Source: Oryzias latipes (Eukaryota; Chordata; Actinopteri; Beloniformes; Adrianichthyidae). Taken from it: DNA of 64,000 nucleotides. This document shows positions 46,101-59,665 of this stretch, in pieces. The notes under the pieces are model-generated. The model had not been told where the DNA came from and searched no databases. It was given only the letters and a program-made list of their open reading frames with translations. Position numbers and translations under genes: made by a program. The stretch covers positions 3,950,642 to 4,014,641 of the forward strand of contig NC_019866.2 of the NCBI RefSeq assembly GCF_002234675.1. Direction: 5' to 3'. Each line of letters opens with the position of its first letter. Position 1 is the first letter of the stretch.

Positions 46101-49001
46101 ATTGGACATGTGATTACTCAGCTTGAGCGGGGAGAAACACCACCCCCAGCTGTGAGGGAACAACTACCTGACCTGCCCTTCCTCCTCCGAGAAGTCAATA
46201 AATTGGAGCTCCATAACAACCTTCTGGTGAGGCGACGGCAGGTTGGAGAGGACGTCACCTATCAGTTGGTACTGCCAGAAGAGTACAAACCTGTGGTCAT
46301 GTATCAGCTACACAACCAAATGGGCCACTTAGGCATTGAGAGAACTTTAGATCTCATCCGTTCCCGGTTCTACTGGCCGAAGATGACCATCGACATAGTG
46401 AACAAAATAAAGGGCTGTGAGAGGTGCATTAAACGTAAAACTCCACCAGAACGAGCTGCACCACTAGTCAACATCAAGACATCCCATCCTTTGGAACTTG
46501 TTTGCATGGACTTTCTATCTGTTGAACCAGATGGAAAAACAAAAGACATTCTAGTGATGACTGATCACTTCACCAAATATGCTGTAGCTGTGCCAACACC
46601 AAACCAGAAAGCCAGAACTGTCGCCAAATGCCTATGGGAAAACTTCTTCGTCCACTATGGGATCCCTGCAAAATTGCATAGTGACCAAGGCACAGACTTT
46701 GAATCCAAAACCATCCGTAAGCTCTGTGGTCTGGCTGGGATACAGAAAATAAGGACAACACCCTATCATCCAAGAGGAAATCCTGTGGAACGGTTCAACC
46801 GTACCCTATTGGACATGCTGGGTACGCTCTCCGAACAGGAAAAGAAACACTGGAAAGATCATGTAAAACCCCTCGTTCACGCCTACAACTGCACAAAGAA
46901 TGATGTAACCGGATTCTCGCCCTATGAGTTAATGTTTGGCCGCCAACCCCGCCTACCGATAGATCTTGCTTTTGGGCTTCCCTTGAAAGAGGACCGATCA
47001 CCCTCTTACAGGGAGTATGTTCAGAAGTTGACCTCCCACTTAGAGGAGAATAGACGGGCAGCCATTATTAATGCAGCAAAAGCCATGAAGAAAAACAAAG
47101 AGAGGTTTGATCGTCATGTTATAGCTGCAGATCTGGATGTTGGGGAGAGGGTCCTGGTCAGGAATGTGCGACAACGGGGAAAGCACAAGCTGGCGGACAA
47201 ATGGGAAAAATCAGTGTATATTGTTGTGAGTAAGGCCGGCCATTTACCAGTATACACCGTTCGACCAGAGCACTGTGATAAGCCGTTGAGGACATTACAT
47301 AGAGACCTTCTCTTACCTTGTGCTTTCTCATCAATACCTCCAGGGGAACCAGTTTCCAGAAAGAAACCAATGAAGGAAGACAGTTCTCCTGTGTCGCCTA
47401 CACCACCTACTACAACAGATTCTTCAGTGGATGAAGACGAACAGGTGTATATTCTGTCACCTACTGAACCAGTCAGTTTCACCTCTACCTTTTTCTTGCC
47501 GGCAGTACAGCAACCAGATTCTACCACCCAATGTGAAACCCCTCTCCTAGCTCGACCGTCTGTCACTAGCACTGCTGATGTTGATGACGGTGAAAGGGGA
47601 GAGGCTCAGGAGGATACTATCCTCCACCAGGAACTGGTGGGTGCTGTTGAATCTAGTCCTGCATCTGTGACATTGGATGCCAGCAGAGGTCCTGAAGCTG
47701 TGTCAGCCGCAACACAAAAAACTCCTGGACCATTGCAAGCTGAAGCGGGACCAGCCTCTTCAGTCGAATCTGTCCCAGTGCCTGCGGATCCTACACAATT
47801 AAGGGAGGAGCCAACCTCGCCTGTGACATCTGAGTCGCACAGTCCGGAGGAGCCGCAGTTGCGAAGGGGACAGCGTGTCAGAACACAACCAGTCCGCCTT
47901 CAGTATCCGAAACCTGGTAGACCCCTTTTGCAAAGTATCCAGACCGTGCTCCATGGATTAAGCTCTGCCTTCTTCTTCGCCCTCAAGGATGATGAAGAAC
48001 CTGAAGCGTCATCCTGTTGCACTGATCTACCAGAGCAGTTTCCACATGAACGAGGACGTTCATGGGATAAGGGGGGGGAAGTGTAACCCCTAGCCATCAG
48101 ACTAAGTCGGAACACCTGGCCCCGCCTTTATTTTGAAAGGGTAATTGTGTATATAAGCTCCAGGTCAGTGGGTGCACTTACTGCATGCTTCTTCCTACTT
48201 CCTGCTCTGAGCTCTCAGCTGTTGCTGCGGCCACACCAGGACCCCTAAAACACCTTCTTGAGACATATTTGGAAACCTCAAAATTTCCATTTCATTAAAC
48301 CCAAAGAGACCTGCTCATCGGTCAGGTTCTTGTTATGTATGCTTTGATCTACAACTTGATGGCGAGCTGAGATCTGAGATCCTGATACTTCCACCCTCAA
48401 TAACTCCTCAGCTGCAGCAAACCTCAATTACATCCCAACCAATAGACTTTTGGAAACCACTCAATAGGACTCAGACCCATATCCCGGTTCCTTTTGTTGT
48501 TGTTTTTTTTGTATTGTTTAAATGTCTATTTTTTGTTAATACAATAGATTGCATTTTACTTTCATCGCTGTCTTGTTTTCATTTACACACCTTGGGCTCC
48601 CTGAGACGAACTCTGATTAATGCGCCTAGTCACATAATCTGAGAAGCATTACATATTACATCTATTTTTATTTACATTTTACTAAATTTATTTTATGAAC
48701 ATGAAATAAAAATAAAGTTTTCTGCTATGTTTTTATTTAAACATCATCGCAGTTAACGTTAAGTTGTTGCTTTTTTTTCTTCTTCTTTTTTTAAAAGTCT
48801 ATTTAAAAACAATAAGCTGTTAAGCAGATATCTCATCTTACCGGTACCGGCTCCGTTCAAAGTGGCGTCGCTCCGCTTGTCAAACACACGGATCTCCGTG
48901 ATCCGGTCCTCCTTCTCCAGCAAAAGCCTCAGCAGGTGTTTGCCCAGGAACCCGCAGCCCCCGGTGATCAGGTAGACGAGGTCTCGCCGGTCCTCAGACA
49001 T
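34124..49001 (-). CDS. hsd3b7: 3-beta-hydroxy-delta5-C27-steroid oxidoreductase, complete
   Basis: Six coding exons on the minus strand, in transcript order: 48842-49001, 40553-40708, 38349-38457, 36169-36268, 35280-35442, 34124-34536. Borders are GT-AG and phases agree; 1,101 bases, 366 residues (human 369). The enzyme oxidises and isomerises 7-alpha-hydroxylated C27 sterols in the ER, an early step in bile-acid synthesis from cholesterol. Visible signatures: NAD-binding G14-G-C-G17-F-L-G20 near the start; YTSSMEV with the catalytic Ser (about 127); Y157-P-K-S-K161, the SDR catalytic pair; [12 protein letters not shown]; and a hydrophobic membrane stretch [14 protein letters not shown] near the C-terminus. 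The block [20 protein letters not shown] is closer to HSD3B7 than to the gonadal HSD3B enzymes. Intron 1 (8.1 kb) contains an antisense Gypsy element. Setd1a lies just upstream on the same strand, as in human. Confidence 0.93.
35766..36075 (+). repeat. Dispersed repeat family, copy 2 (hsd3b7 intron 4)
   Basis: Shares cagagagctctcagcaaagg, a GGGGAAGGG-type purine block and ctctgcagaaactatgtcctag with the copies at 16886-17140 (opposite strand) and 38986-39445. It starts near a gatgaaaaatcacatttttg block that copy 3 also has in modified form. Limits are approximate. Confidence 0.6.
36502..37318. mobile_element. Probable nonautonomous DNA transposon in hsd3b7 intron 3
   Basis: The left end gctgcattcacactgca (36502-36518) matches the reverse complement of tgcactgtaaatgcggc (37302-37318) at 14 of 17 positions, giving terminal inverted repeats about 817 bases apart. 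The interior is rich in the word ATCCGAT on both strands, forming sub-terminal repeats. It has no transposase. The superfamily is unclear; hAT or Harbinger-like are candidates. No target duplication was confirmed. Confidence 0.5.
38986..39445 (+). repeat. Dispersed repeat family, copy 3 (hsd3b7 intron 2)
   Basis: The longest of the three copies: cccactcccatgaaaatgg start, cagagagctctgagcaacag core, a purine-rich ggaaggggaaaggg block and cagaaacaatgacccagaa, then a tail with caaaagatgatctggtgg. Matches copies at 16886-17140 and 35766-36075 block by block with many differences, so the family is old. Confidence 0.6.
41204..41786 (+). repeat. 5' LTR of the PNMA-like-Gag Gypsy element
   Basis: 583 bases, begins TGTAACCCC and ends GTTACA, with a TATATAG promoter-like motif and the duplicate at 48082-48653. 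Confidence 0.9.
48082..48653 (+). repeat. 3' LTR of the PNMA-like-Gag Gypsy element
   Basis: 572 bases, preceded by the polypurine tract aaggggggggaag (48069-48081) and followed by the tatt target duplication. Present again, base for base in length, at 62766-63337. Confidence 0.9.
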
Positions 49002-49090
49002 GCTGCCGCGCTCACACGAGACGAATAAACTGAACAACCAGCAGGTACGGCAGCGCGGAGGGCTCAAACACAGAAACGCTTAACACGCCT

Positions 49091-49097
49091 TTTTATA
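49091..49097 (-). promoter_or_regulatory. hsd3b7: TATA box of hsd3b7
   Basis: TATAAAA on the minus strand, 90 bases upstream of the hsd3b7 ATG. It predicts a start near 49065 and a leader of about 65 bases, so the ATG is in the first exon. A CpG-bearing stretch surrounds it. Confidence 0.65.
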
Positions 49098-49099
49098 CC

Positions 49100-51252
49100 G
49101 TTTGAACCGTCATATTGGACAGACGCGATGACACAAGCCCCGCCCCCCCAAAACATCTAGCAAGAAAAATATATATTTGCTACTTTATATAAATAAATAA
49201 ATAAACAAAATGTGCTACTTTATGAACTATGGAAGTAGATTGTACTTAGATGGTTGAATTCATAACTAAAACTCAGTAAGTTTGTTCACTCTAAGCATTC
49301 ACCAGTTTGTGTTTTTTTTAATTTTTTACTTGAGCTGAATGCAATATTAACACAAATTATTAATTTATTATTTCCTGTTTTTCCATTGGCTTTATGAACG
49401 GTCCTCCAATGAATTACAGACGTATTCTCCTGAAGATTCTCCAGAAGATGCTCATTAAACTAGAACTTTACACATGGATGATGCATAAAAAAGGTGAGTG
49501 ATGAATCTTTGTTGACAAGCAGGTAGAGTTGCTTCAATAATTAAGCGGGTTTGGTTGAAATCCTGAAGGAGAAAACAAGAATAAAAAATGTTTTCCCTGT
49601 AAATAAATTAAATACACCCTTGAAGCCAAAGCTTTCCTTGTCTGTTGGTCAAAAGTATTTATCCATTTAAAACACGGGGATCCCGTTCACTGCGGTGCAA
49701 CGCAAACCTGCTGAAGTTGATGGATTTAGCAGGCGACTCTTTATTTCCACAGACTGCCTTCAATTGGAGGAATCTTTATGGAGCAGCTGCACTCCCAGAA
49801 TAATGCATTTTCTAAAAGCCTAAAAATGTGAGGGGAGGAACAAAAACAATACTAAAACTTTGAAAACGTCTGACTTTATCAAGCAAATATGATTATTTAA
49901 AACATCTGCAGCACAAAAAAGTTTAACACTGACCACTTTTTTTTTTTAGACTAAGTGTTAATCTTCACAAGGAAATAAAAAGACCTAACATTTGCAAGTG
50001 GAAATAAACTGTAAAGAAATGAGGAAAAAAAACCAAAGAAACTGCAAATATACACATCTCACACTGTTTGTGTGTGTGTGTGTGTTTTTTTTGTCTAGCA
50101 AGATTTATGTGCTTTTAATCGAGTGGCTGGAAAACCAAAGAGAATGAAGAGAAAGGGGATGAAAAACAGTTTGCCATCCGGATGAAGGCAGAGAAAAGGA
50201 CAAAGGGAATGCTAACACTGGGGCTCGCCATGAAAGCAGCAGGTGGAACCTCACGCTTCTGCAGCCGCCATCGATGTTTGCTGAACGCATTCAACAGAAC
50301 TACATGTTAAAGGTGTATTAAAAAACACTCCCAACACCGAAGAACGGATGAAACGACAAAGAACAAATAAATTAAAAGGTTAAAAGCAAATGCATGTGGA
50401 GGACGCGCCAGTTAAAAAGAAAAACAACCTCTTCGTAACGATTCAGCCGCTGTGTAGGAACTAAACACGCCATTAGCTAAACAGGAAGTTGCAGCGAGTC
50501 TGGACAGAAACAACCAGCAGGGAAAGTAAAGGACAGTTTGGAATCACAGAACCACAGCGGGTAGAAATGCTGAAGCTCAACTCACTGTCAGATACTTTGT
50601 TAATTCAACCAAGCTTATAATTCTAATTATAACAGCAAGAGTAATATTCTACTGACGCACGGAAAGGAAATTAAAAGACGACCTTCACACTTGGAAATCC
50701 TGCAACGGTGAAAAACCAAATAGAGTGAAGTAAATTTTAAAAGTGCGCCCTCAACAGGAGCTTTTAAAAACCCTGAAGTTAGTCTGGTGTTTCTGTGCGT
50801 TTATGGAAGGGGGGGGTCTGAACGGGAACGGGACGTTTGCGTTCTCTGCAGGATCGTGGGGCACAGAAAAATCAAAAGATCTGTGGGGTGAGCCGAAACG
50901 GTCGCCGTGGCAACAGGGAAACAACCTCTCTCTGTGGGTGTAGGAAACCAAATCCGCCTGGAAAATGTGTTCAAGTCCGACAATACTGCGACAGACGGGG
51001 TCAAGACGCCACCGTCGGCGGGTGCGCGCCCCCATCACAGACTGCGGGACAGCCCCGTCCATGAAGCTGTGCATACAAAGTGCAAATGCCTGCGTCACGG
51101 TTTCCTACTCAACTGAAGTCATCCGGAGAGCTAACCGGTCTCCAACGTTGGCTTCGTTTCTACTTTGCTAGCACTCATCAGGAAGGAGAACCAAAAGGGT
51201 GAAAGGGTCCGGCAGGACGTTGGCAAGAAACGGAAAGGGGGAAGTGCTTTCG
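49100..51252 (-). other. Interval between hsd3b7 promoter and setd1a stop; probable setd1a 3' UTR in its right part
   Basis: No coding exon was found. The right part, adjoining the setd1a stop at 51253, is less AT-rich and probably belongs to the setd1a 3' untranslated region; the poly(A) site could not be fixed. A TG microsatellite lies at 50069-50084. Positions up to about 49316 are found again at the window end. Confidence 0.45.
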
Positions 51253-53043
<1,791 letters not shown>

Positions 53044-53206
53044 ATGGATAATCAAAAGAGGAGAACTGAGCAGAATGTAGCTTCTTTCATAAATTATTTG
53101 CTTTAGTGCTTGAACCAAACAGTCTCTTTGTTCCTTTTAAGAATTTCAACCCAAACTATATTAATTGAGTGCTTGCTGTTCAATATAAAATTACTTTATG
53201 ACTTAC

Positions 53207-54085
53207 TTTGTGTCGCTGTACTGATTCCCGCCCAGGAAGCCATATTTATCAGTGCGTTTGACAGTGAGGCCATTGATCTCGGAGTCGGAGCCCACGGAGC
53301 TCCCGTCCTCTCCCAGTCCAGATAGGGACTCCAATGTTCCCGACATCAGGCTGGCGGATTCCAGGTAACTCAGGGTGTCGGGGGCCGGCGTATGGGAGGA
53401 CGGGCTCTTGGATCATTGGGACCGTGGGGCTAGAGTGTCCAGCTCGGGTTGGAGTGTGGAAAAGCTCTGGCTTGTTGGGTTCACCAGATAAGCGAGGCTT
53501 TGGGGACAAAGGAGGAGGCTTACTTAGAGGCTTTTGTTCTTGTTCAACTGTCTGAGGAGTCTCCACCTCAGCCGCTGTTGCAGCTGAAGAAGCAGTTGTG
53601 GGAGTGAAATCGGGCACCTTCTCAGATTGGCCGTCCTCATGGCTTACCTGCACATTAGGGTACAGAGTAACATCTAGATCAGGTGGACAGGACGCTTGCA
53701 GCTCTGTGCTTGGATCTGAAGGCCCACTTGCACATTGTGGAGCTTCCACTGCATTCGGGAGTTCTGCAGCAGCCGGGACACTGTTGGATTTCTCATTTGA
53801 CTCTTGATTTCCTGACGGTGGAGGGGGAGTTTCTCCTGCAAGTGTGGGGGGACTTGCGGACAAATGTGGAGTCAACGGTGAAGCGTTTGAGGATGCTGCA
53901 GAAGCGTTTCCACTCAGAGCTTTGTCATTGTAAAGGGAAGACTTGGGAAGAGGCATTTCCTGAATAGATTCTGGTGGAGTGTTGCTAGCAGGAGGGAGCG
54001 CAGATGAAGACGGAGTTATGGGTGGGGCTGCACAGGGATCACCCAACGCAGGCGGAGATGGGGATAACGTGGAGAGCTCAGCCAT
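53207..54085 (-). pseudogene. tbc1d10b: Second copy of tbc1d10b coding exon 1, frameshifted
   Basis: Matches 20537-21426 closely, with the same ATG (54085) and the same donor (exon end 53207), but 11 bases (ccgcggtttgg of copy A, near 20720-20730) are missing, so the length is 879 instead of 890. The frame shifts after about residue 235 and the conserved TDKYGFLGG block falls out of frame. There are no further tbc1d10b exons in this copy: setd1a intron sequence begins just beyond the donor. It is therefore either a partial duplicate that cannot make the protein, or one haplotype's true exon placed wrongly, with the deletion real or an assembly error. Confidence 0.8.
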
Positions 54086-54103
54086 GGTTCCCCACTGATC
54101 TCT

Positions 54104-55290
54104 CCTTGAGAAATACAGAGAACATATTTAATTAGCTATAACAATTCAAAGAGATCATATCAATTTAACTATGACTGTAAAACAAAAATTATCTAAAAAA
54201 AATGCTTAAACTTTTCAAATTAAGAGCCAGTCATTTGCATTGTAAATCAAATTTTTTGACAAATGTCACAATGGGTAATAAAGCATTTACCAAACAGCTG
54301 CATACAAATGTATTTTTTATAAAAACAACAATAAATTAATAAAAGCTCAAAAAAATCCTTCAGCAAACATTTGTAATGTACATTTTTATAGAACTACCTG
54401 ACAAAAGTGATGCGTTGGGGTTTACAGAATACTTAAGGGTCATAACTGAATCAATGAAGCTGCGTGTTTCATTAAAAAAATACATTTTCGTGTATAAATA
54501 TATTTTATTTAAGGTCTGCTTTTATTTTGACACAAGGGCAGAACCGCTTTGCTAATGCAGGTTCACGCGCGTGAAGGCTAATCGATCCGCGCGCGGGTGT
54601 AGGCTAGCAGCGAATAACTCTTTGTTGTCATTCAGCGAAGCAGCCCCGGCGACACAACTTCCCGAATCAGCAGCAAAGGGTTTAGTCACTGTTCACAGCG
54701 TCGAGGCCCCGGCCGAGCGGCGTCCACGGCCTCACCCTGCCCACTGCATCACCCAACAAGTTCATCATCTCCGATGGTGAACTCACCCTCGACCTGCGTG
54801 TCACTGCGATCCGTCCTCCTGGGTAGCCAGGGGTTTCCTGTACATAATACACCCACCCCCGCCACAGCTCCGGCTCCACAGCGTCTTCCGTTTACCGAGG
54901 GTCCCAAGCCGCCCGACCGGATAGAAACACAGAAAAATGTTCGCTGTTGAGGAGCAAATATTCCGCATTAGCAAGCTAAGTTGCAAACTAGCTAATTTTT
55001 AGCCCCTTAACTATTAGCATTAGCGTCGTTGCTGTGTTAGCCGAGCTTATCTGAAGGTTTCGATCTCCACATTAGACATGCGCACTATCAGCCTCATCAA
55101 ACGGCACTAAAAAACTTTATTTTAAAAATGTTAAATATTTCTAAAAGAATGCTACGCGTTCAAATTATTCAAGCTTAGCGGCTGCAGTGCACACTGCCCG
55201 AACACCCAGCATTTCCTACTGACAGCTACGTGCGCGCGGCCGCTGGTGTCGTGAACGTGCACGTACAGGAGCCTCCCTTCTACGGGGCAT
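54104..55290 (-). promoter_or_regulatory. tbc1d10b: Second copy of tbc1d10b leader intron, noncoding exon and promoter
   Basis: Equivalent of 21446-22620: the same acceptor beside the ATG exon, a leader donor at 54787/54786 (GAGG|GTGAGT), and the CpG-rich block ending in gcgcgcggccgc near 55235. Small indels distinguish it from copy A. If real, it could drive a transcript that runs from tbc1d10b exon 1 into setd1a sequence. Confidence 0.5.
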
Positions 55291-57522
55291 CACCACTGTC
55301 TGGTCATCTTTAGATGATGTGAACGTTTACCACGTTTTTCAAACTAATATTCGGTCTGGCTCTGTTTTTATATCTCACTTGGTGTTTTTAAAATTTATTT
55401 TTGATGCACCAAAAAGTTGGAAGTTATTTATTGCTAATAAAAACTAGTGTAATGCATTATTAAAACGTTTATGAGGAATATTTTACTCTTTGCATGCTCA
55501 GATATCTTTGTATTACAACCTACTTTACATCCCAATTTTATATTTATATTTAGAGATGAGACCATGAAGCATTTTAAGACAAAGATTGTATTTTTTTTAT
55601 TTATACATGTTTGCCAACAAGCCAAAACCAATTAATCGGCAAATTCACAGACTAAAATCTCTAAAGATAACATAATGTTCAGAAAAAATATACCAAATAA
55701 AAAAATAAGACTGTAAATATAATACAAAAGATACAATAAAATAAAACTGTTTTTTTTCTGCTTACGCTTCGTGACTTTTAGCCTTTTTTATACATAAATG
55801 TAAATTACTGAGCTAAATTTTCTGTCAGGCTTCATACATCCATACTTTTTATTAAATGTTTGTGTTTCCTTTATGTTTTGCTCTGTGCTTTTCACAGATC
55901 TGTCCGTTCGTCCTGTTATTGTAGGCTATAGGTGCAGTGATTTAAACCTGCTTTTATGACAGTATTTTTCTGAGGCACACAGAGCTCAGCTTCTCTGTTG
56001 GGTCTCAATTTTCCCTTTTTCCAAAGTTAAAAAAACAACATTATTTTCCTTTCTATAAATTGCCTAAAACACAGGGTGGCTCCCTCAATTATTCTTTAAG
56101 TAAATACCAAAAACAAACACTATTATTATTAGTAGTTAATACGACCCCACACCGCCCCCTCATCCTTAAAAATACTTTGTGGCACAGTTGTTTCTTCCTT
56201 CTAATCTTTCTGCTGGCATTGTGCATAAAGTAACTTTGAATCAAACATTACAGGAATAATGAAGAACGCAGTGCAATTTTGAGGGAAGTAAATATGGGGA
56301 TATTCTTTGAACAACAGATATAAATAATCTGTAATGTGATACAGTTTAAAAGTAACTTGCAATAAAACTGATCTGACGCAGAATCTAGTAAATCAGGAAG
56401 TGCTTCAGAATTCAATTCAGTATGACAGCATTTACCACTTTTTGCACCTTGTAATACCTTCAGAAAAGCTTCATCATAGGCCAGCTGACCAACGTTTGCA
56501 ACCTGGTGGTTGTTGTAAATCAGTTCTGCTTGTCAGGAGTCAGATTTGGATTTTAGTCATTTTAAAATCGAATCAGTTTAAAAGATAACATGCTTCCATC
56601 ACATTTTCTCAATGTGGCAAACATAAATATCTCAGAAAAACTTAAAAAATGATTTTCAATACACCAAGAGATGTTATTATTTTACAACTTAGACTGAATT
56701 CAATTATCTTATGGAAAATGTTCAATGATGTTGTGTTTGTTTGGCTAGATTTATTGTTGCAGTTATACAAAACCACAATAACTATGATCTAAATGTAAAA
56801 AAATGTTTGAAATATTTCTAATTACAACTTTGTAACTCAAACTCAAACTTTATTTATTTATATAGCGCCTTTCATTTTGGTTAAAAACACAAAGCGCTTA
56901 ACATAAAAACAGATAAAACAGTCATAAAAAATGAAAGTTGTTCAAAACAGAAAACAAAGGACAATCCCACAAAGAAGGTACCCCTCCCTCACCACCCCCC
57001 GCCCCTATCCCCACCCACCCAGTTACCCCAGTAGAACAGTGAACAGAAACAAATAACTGCAGTTGAAGAAGGTCTGGCTTGGTACTGCTGTGAGGAAACG
57101 ATATCATGGGGATCCATTCATTCCAAGGCCCAGCCGGACCACAGGGGCCATTACCGCAGCGCCCGCCCAACACAGGGCAGCCCAGGGCCCCATCCATGGC
57201 TATTAGACCACAGAGTGGGACCCCAGCCCGCCCAACCAGAACGGGCACCACAGCAACGGCACGCCCTACAGGTCAAGCTGGTGGTGCCCAAGAACGATGG
57301 ATCCCCCAGAGGAAACACTGGAGTAAAAAAAACATCAGAATAAAAAATAAAAATGATCATAAAATAACAACAATAAAAATAGAAAAAGATAAAAAATAAA
57401 ATAAGATATAAGAATGTTAGTAATTAAAAAATAAAAGCGTCAGTGATTAAAACATAACCTAAGTATCATTGGTAAAATAACAATAAAAAGAATTGCATAT
57501 TATAAACAAAGATAATAATAGT

Positions 57523-58340
57523 TGAAGGAAAGAGAATCGTCCGTTTTCGGGTTCTTTCCATCCATGCGTGTTCGATAGTCGAGAGTGGTAAAAACAAACA
57601 AGGATTCAACCGGTTTAAAAATACACGGAGTTTATTTCCCTGACAATAGTTCTAAAGCACAGATTAAAACATTAATGCAGATATATCTGGATTCTCAAGT
57701 AAAGATCTACTGACGCACAAGTTACATGCGAATTACTCGTAGATTTTCCTAAGAACAATGGAAAACTTTGAAAACAGTCTTTTTAAGATGTGTTTGAATC
57801 TCCGCCTTCCGGAAAGATCATGGTCGCTGGTCCTCCGCCCCTGGTCGCTCTGATTCATCAGCTGATAGCCCGCCTGCTTCCTCTGGCCAATAGCTGACGA
57901 TTGCCAGCTTCGGATCCGCTCCGCCTCTCGGGGGCCCATTTCACCGGCGCACACAGTCCGATGATCAAGAGAGTCCCCATCTGGTCAGAGTAAATCATTC
58001 CTGGACAACTCAAGGTTCCTTTTACCGGTATCCAGAGCAAAGGTCAGCTTCAACCTCCACATGAGAACACGAATCTTCACACTTTCCCAGGGGAAGAATC
58101 TTCAACCCAGATGGTACAGATATCGCCCATGGCATATTTATGGCACCTAAGAAAAACACCTAAGTTTGCACAAAGAACATCCTATGTCTTCACAGGATGC
58201 TGCAACCATAAAGCAAAAAGGAATGTCACACGACCATAAATCTGGATAGTTCAAAATAAGTTCACTTCACACTAAGGATAAAGCTGTAACATAATAAAGA
58301 ATAAGATATTAAAACATACATTTTCTACATAGTCCTTACA
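57523..58340 (-). mobile_element. Possible solo LTR nested in the L2 LINE
   Basis: An 818-base block that does not resemble L2 3' sequence, begins TG and ends CA (minus strand TGTAAGGAC to CTTTCCTTCA) and carries an AATAAA signal towards its 3' end. These are LTR features, and the size fits a retroviral or Gypsy-type solo LTR. No clear target duplication was found and the ends are inferred, so the call is tentative. Family unknown. Confidence 0.4.
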
Positions 58341-58342
58341 AG

Positions 58343-58430
58343 AAAATAAATAAATAGATAAATAAATAAATAAACAAATAAATATGTAAATAAATACCTC
58401 AATTAATAAATAGATGAATAATAAAAGACA
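58343..58430. repeat. AAAT-type simple repeat
   Basis: Irregular run of aaat units beside the L2 reading frame, probably expanded from the element's A-rich 3' region. Confidence 0.7.
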
Positions 58431-59665
58431 TAAGGAATGATCAAAGTCATATAAAAGCCAGACTAAAAAGGTGGGTCTTGAGCCTCTTCTTAAAAACCTC
58501 TACAGTCTCTGCGGCCCTGAGGTTCTCCGGCAGGCCGTTCCACAGGCGAGGACCGTGATGGCAGAATGAAGCCTCACCATGTGTCTTGGTCCTTACCCTA
58601 GGGACAACTAAGAGGCCAGTGCCAGAGGACCTCAGGGTCCGCGAGGGTTCGTATTTTAAAATAATATCATTTAAATAAGAGGGCCCAAGACCATAAAAAC
58701 ATTTATAAACCATTAAAAGAACTTTAAAATCAATCCTGAAACGCACAGGGAGCCAATGCAGCGATTTTAAAACCGGTGTAATGTGTTCCCGCCCTCTGGT
58801 TCTCGTCAGAACTCGTGCCGCTGAGTTCTGTAGAAGTTTTAGATTTGAGATCGACTTTTTGGGTAAACCAGAGAGCAGGGCATTACAGTAATCTAAACGA
58901 CTAAAAATAAAAGCATGCATTAGCATCTCTGTGCTGGCAAGAGAGAGGAACGGGCGGACTCTGGCAATGTTTTTGAGATGATAAAATCCTATTTTCACAA
59001 TGTTTCTGATGTGAGGGATAAAATTCAGCTCAGAGTCAAAAAGAACGCCCAGGTTTCTCACACACTGAGAAGACTTAAATTCCTAAGTTTGGGTAAAATC
59101 ATCTCTCTCTTGCTCTGTTGCTCTTCATTGTGTAATGATCTAGTTTTGATTTCGGTGCTTTTTCTGAGGAGATCTTTAACCACTGAAACCTTGGAATGTT
59201 ATAAGTCAAGTTGGCCACAAGAGGGCGGCAGAGCACCGATCAGGGCTGGTTGTTTCCACTTCTTGTAGAGCAGAAGCTGTTTTTAGATGTTTATTCTGTA
59301 TTGACAGAAGGTGCACGTTTAGTTTCATGTTTTTCTTAATTGACAAAAATGTCTAAGGGGATAACTCTAAAGCTGGATTTGCCATGAAGCTGATTCCTGA
59401 ATCAGGAAGTTTTTTAATGACTCACCTGGAGTTTGCTTAAAAAAAGTGAGTCTGCATGAGTAACATCCCTTATGCTTACAAGAAATAAAGTAAGCATAAT
59501 TCAATGCTAAAAGTTAAATATATGGTGGAAACTTTTTTTTATTGTTCTGAAACTGTTACCTGCATTATAAAATCTATATTTTTTCACCAATGTAAAAATA
59601 AATGCTGTCTCCATTCACATTATTGCCTTATAAAAACAGAAATAATCAAACAAACAATATACATT

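Larger units (their letters stand above)
41204..48653 (+). mobile_element. Ty3/Gypsy LTR retrotransposon with PNMA-like Gag, nearly whole
   Basis: Lies in hsd3b7 intron 1, antisense to the gene. A 4-base target duplication (tatt, 41200-41203 and 48654-48657) frames two LTRs. Parts in order: Gag (about 41.9-43.5 kb) with an N-terminal region resembling PNMA-family proteins, an acidic stretch and one CCHC knuckle ([14 protein letters not shown]); protease with [10 protein letters not shown]; reverse transcriptase (FIDDII), RNase H and integrase with HHCC and DDE-type core, in one long frame to about 48.1 kb; then a purine tract beside the 3' LTR. Gag and pol occupy different frames; the family is known to use frameshifting or read-through. 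It looks close to whole, with at most one or two breaks. The LTRs differ by about 1-2 percent, so it is young, but older than the split of the two copies, since copy B has it at the same site. Confidence 0.92.
20374..49316. repeat. Duplicated segment, copy A (partner at 53044-64000)
   Basis: Three blocks of this span reappear in order further right: 20374-24464 (tbc1d10b intron 1, exon 1, promoter, upstream), 30110-30353 (spacer), and 45979-49316 (3' part of the second Gypsy element and hsd3b7 exon 1 with promoter). The rest of the partner falls in a run of N. The copies differ by scattered substitutions and small indels, roughly 1-2 percent by eye, plus two large insertions: the first Gypsy element only in copy A, an L2 LINE only in copy B. 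The divergence fits either two haplotypes or a recent duplication. Confidence 0.85.
56838..59116 (-). mobile_element. L2-type LINE, 5'-truncated, present only in copy B
   Basis: Inserted exactly between bases that are adjacent in copy A (24157/24158). On the minus strand, 59061-58447 encodes 204 residues of the RT C-terminus typical of fish L2/Maui: SRLDYCNALLSGLPKK, ARVLTRTRGREHITPVL, LHWLPVRFRIDFK, YEPSRTLRSSGTGLL and LWNGLPENLRAAE, up to LKTHLFSLAF and a stop. The 3' end reads ggcgctatataaataaataaag followed by a short TTTGAG repeat, the usual L2 tail. The catalytic RT core and endonuclease are missing. The 3' region is unusually long because of an LTR-like insert. No clear target duplication was seen. 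Confidence 0.85.
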
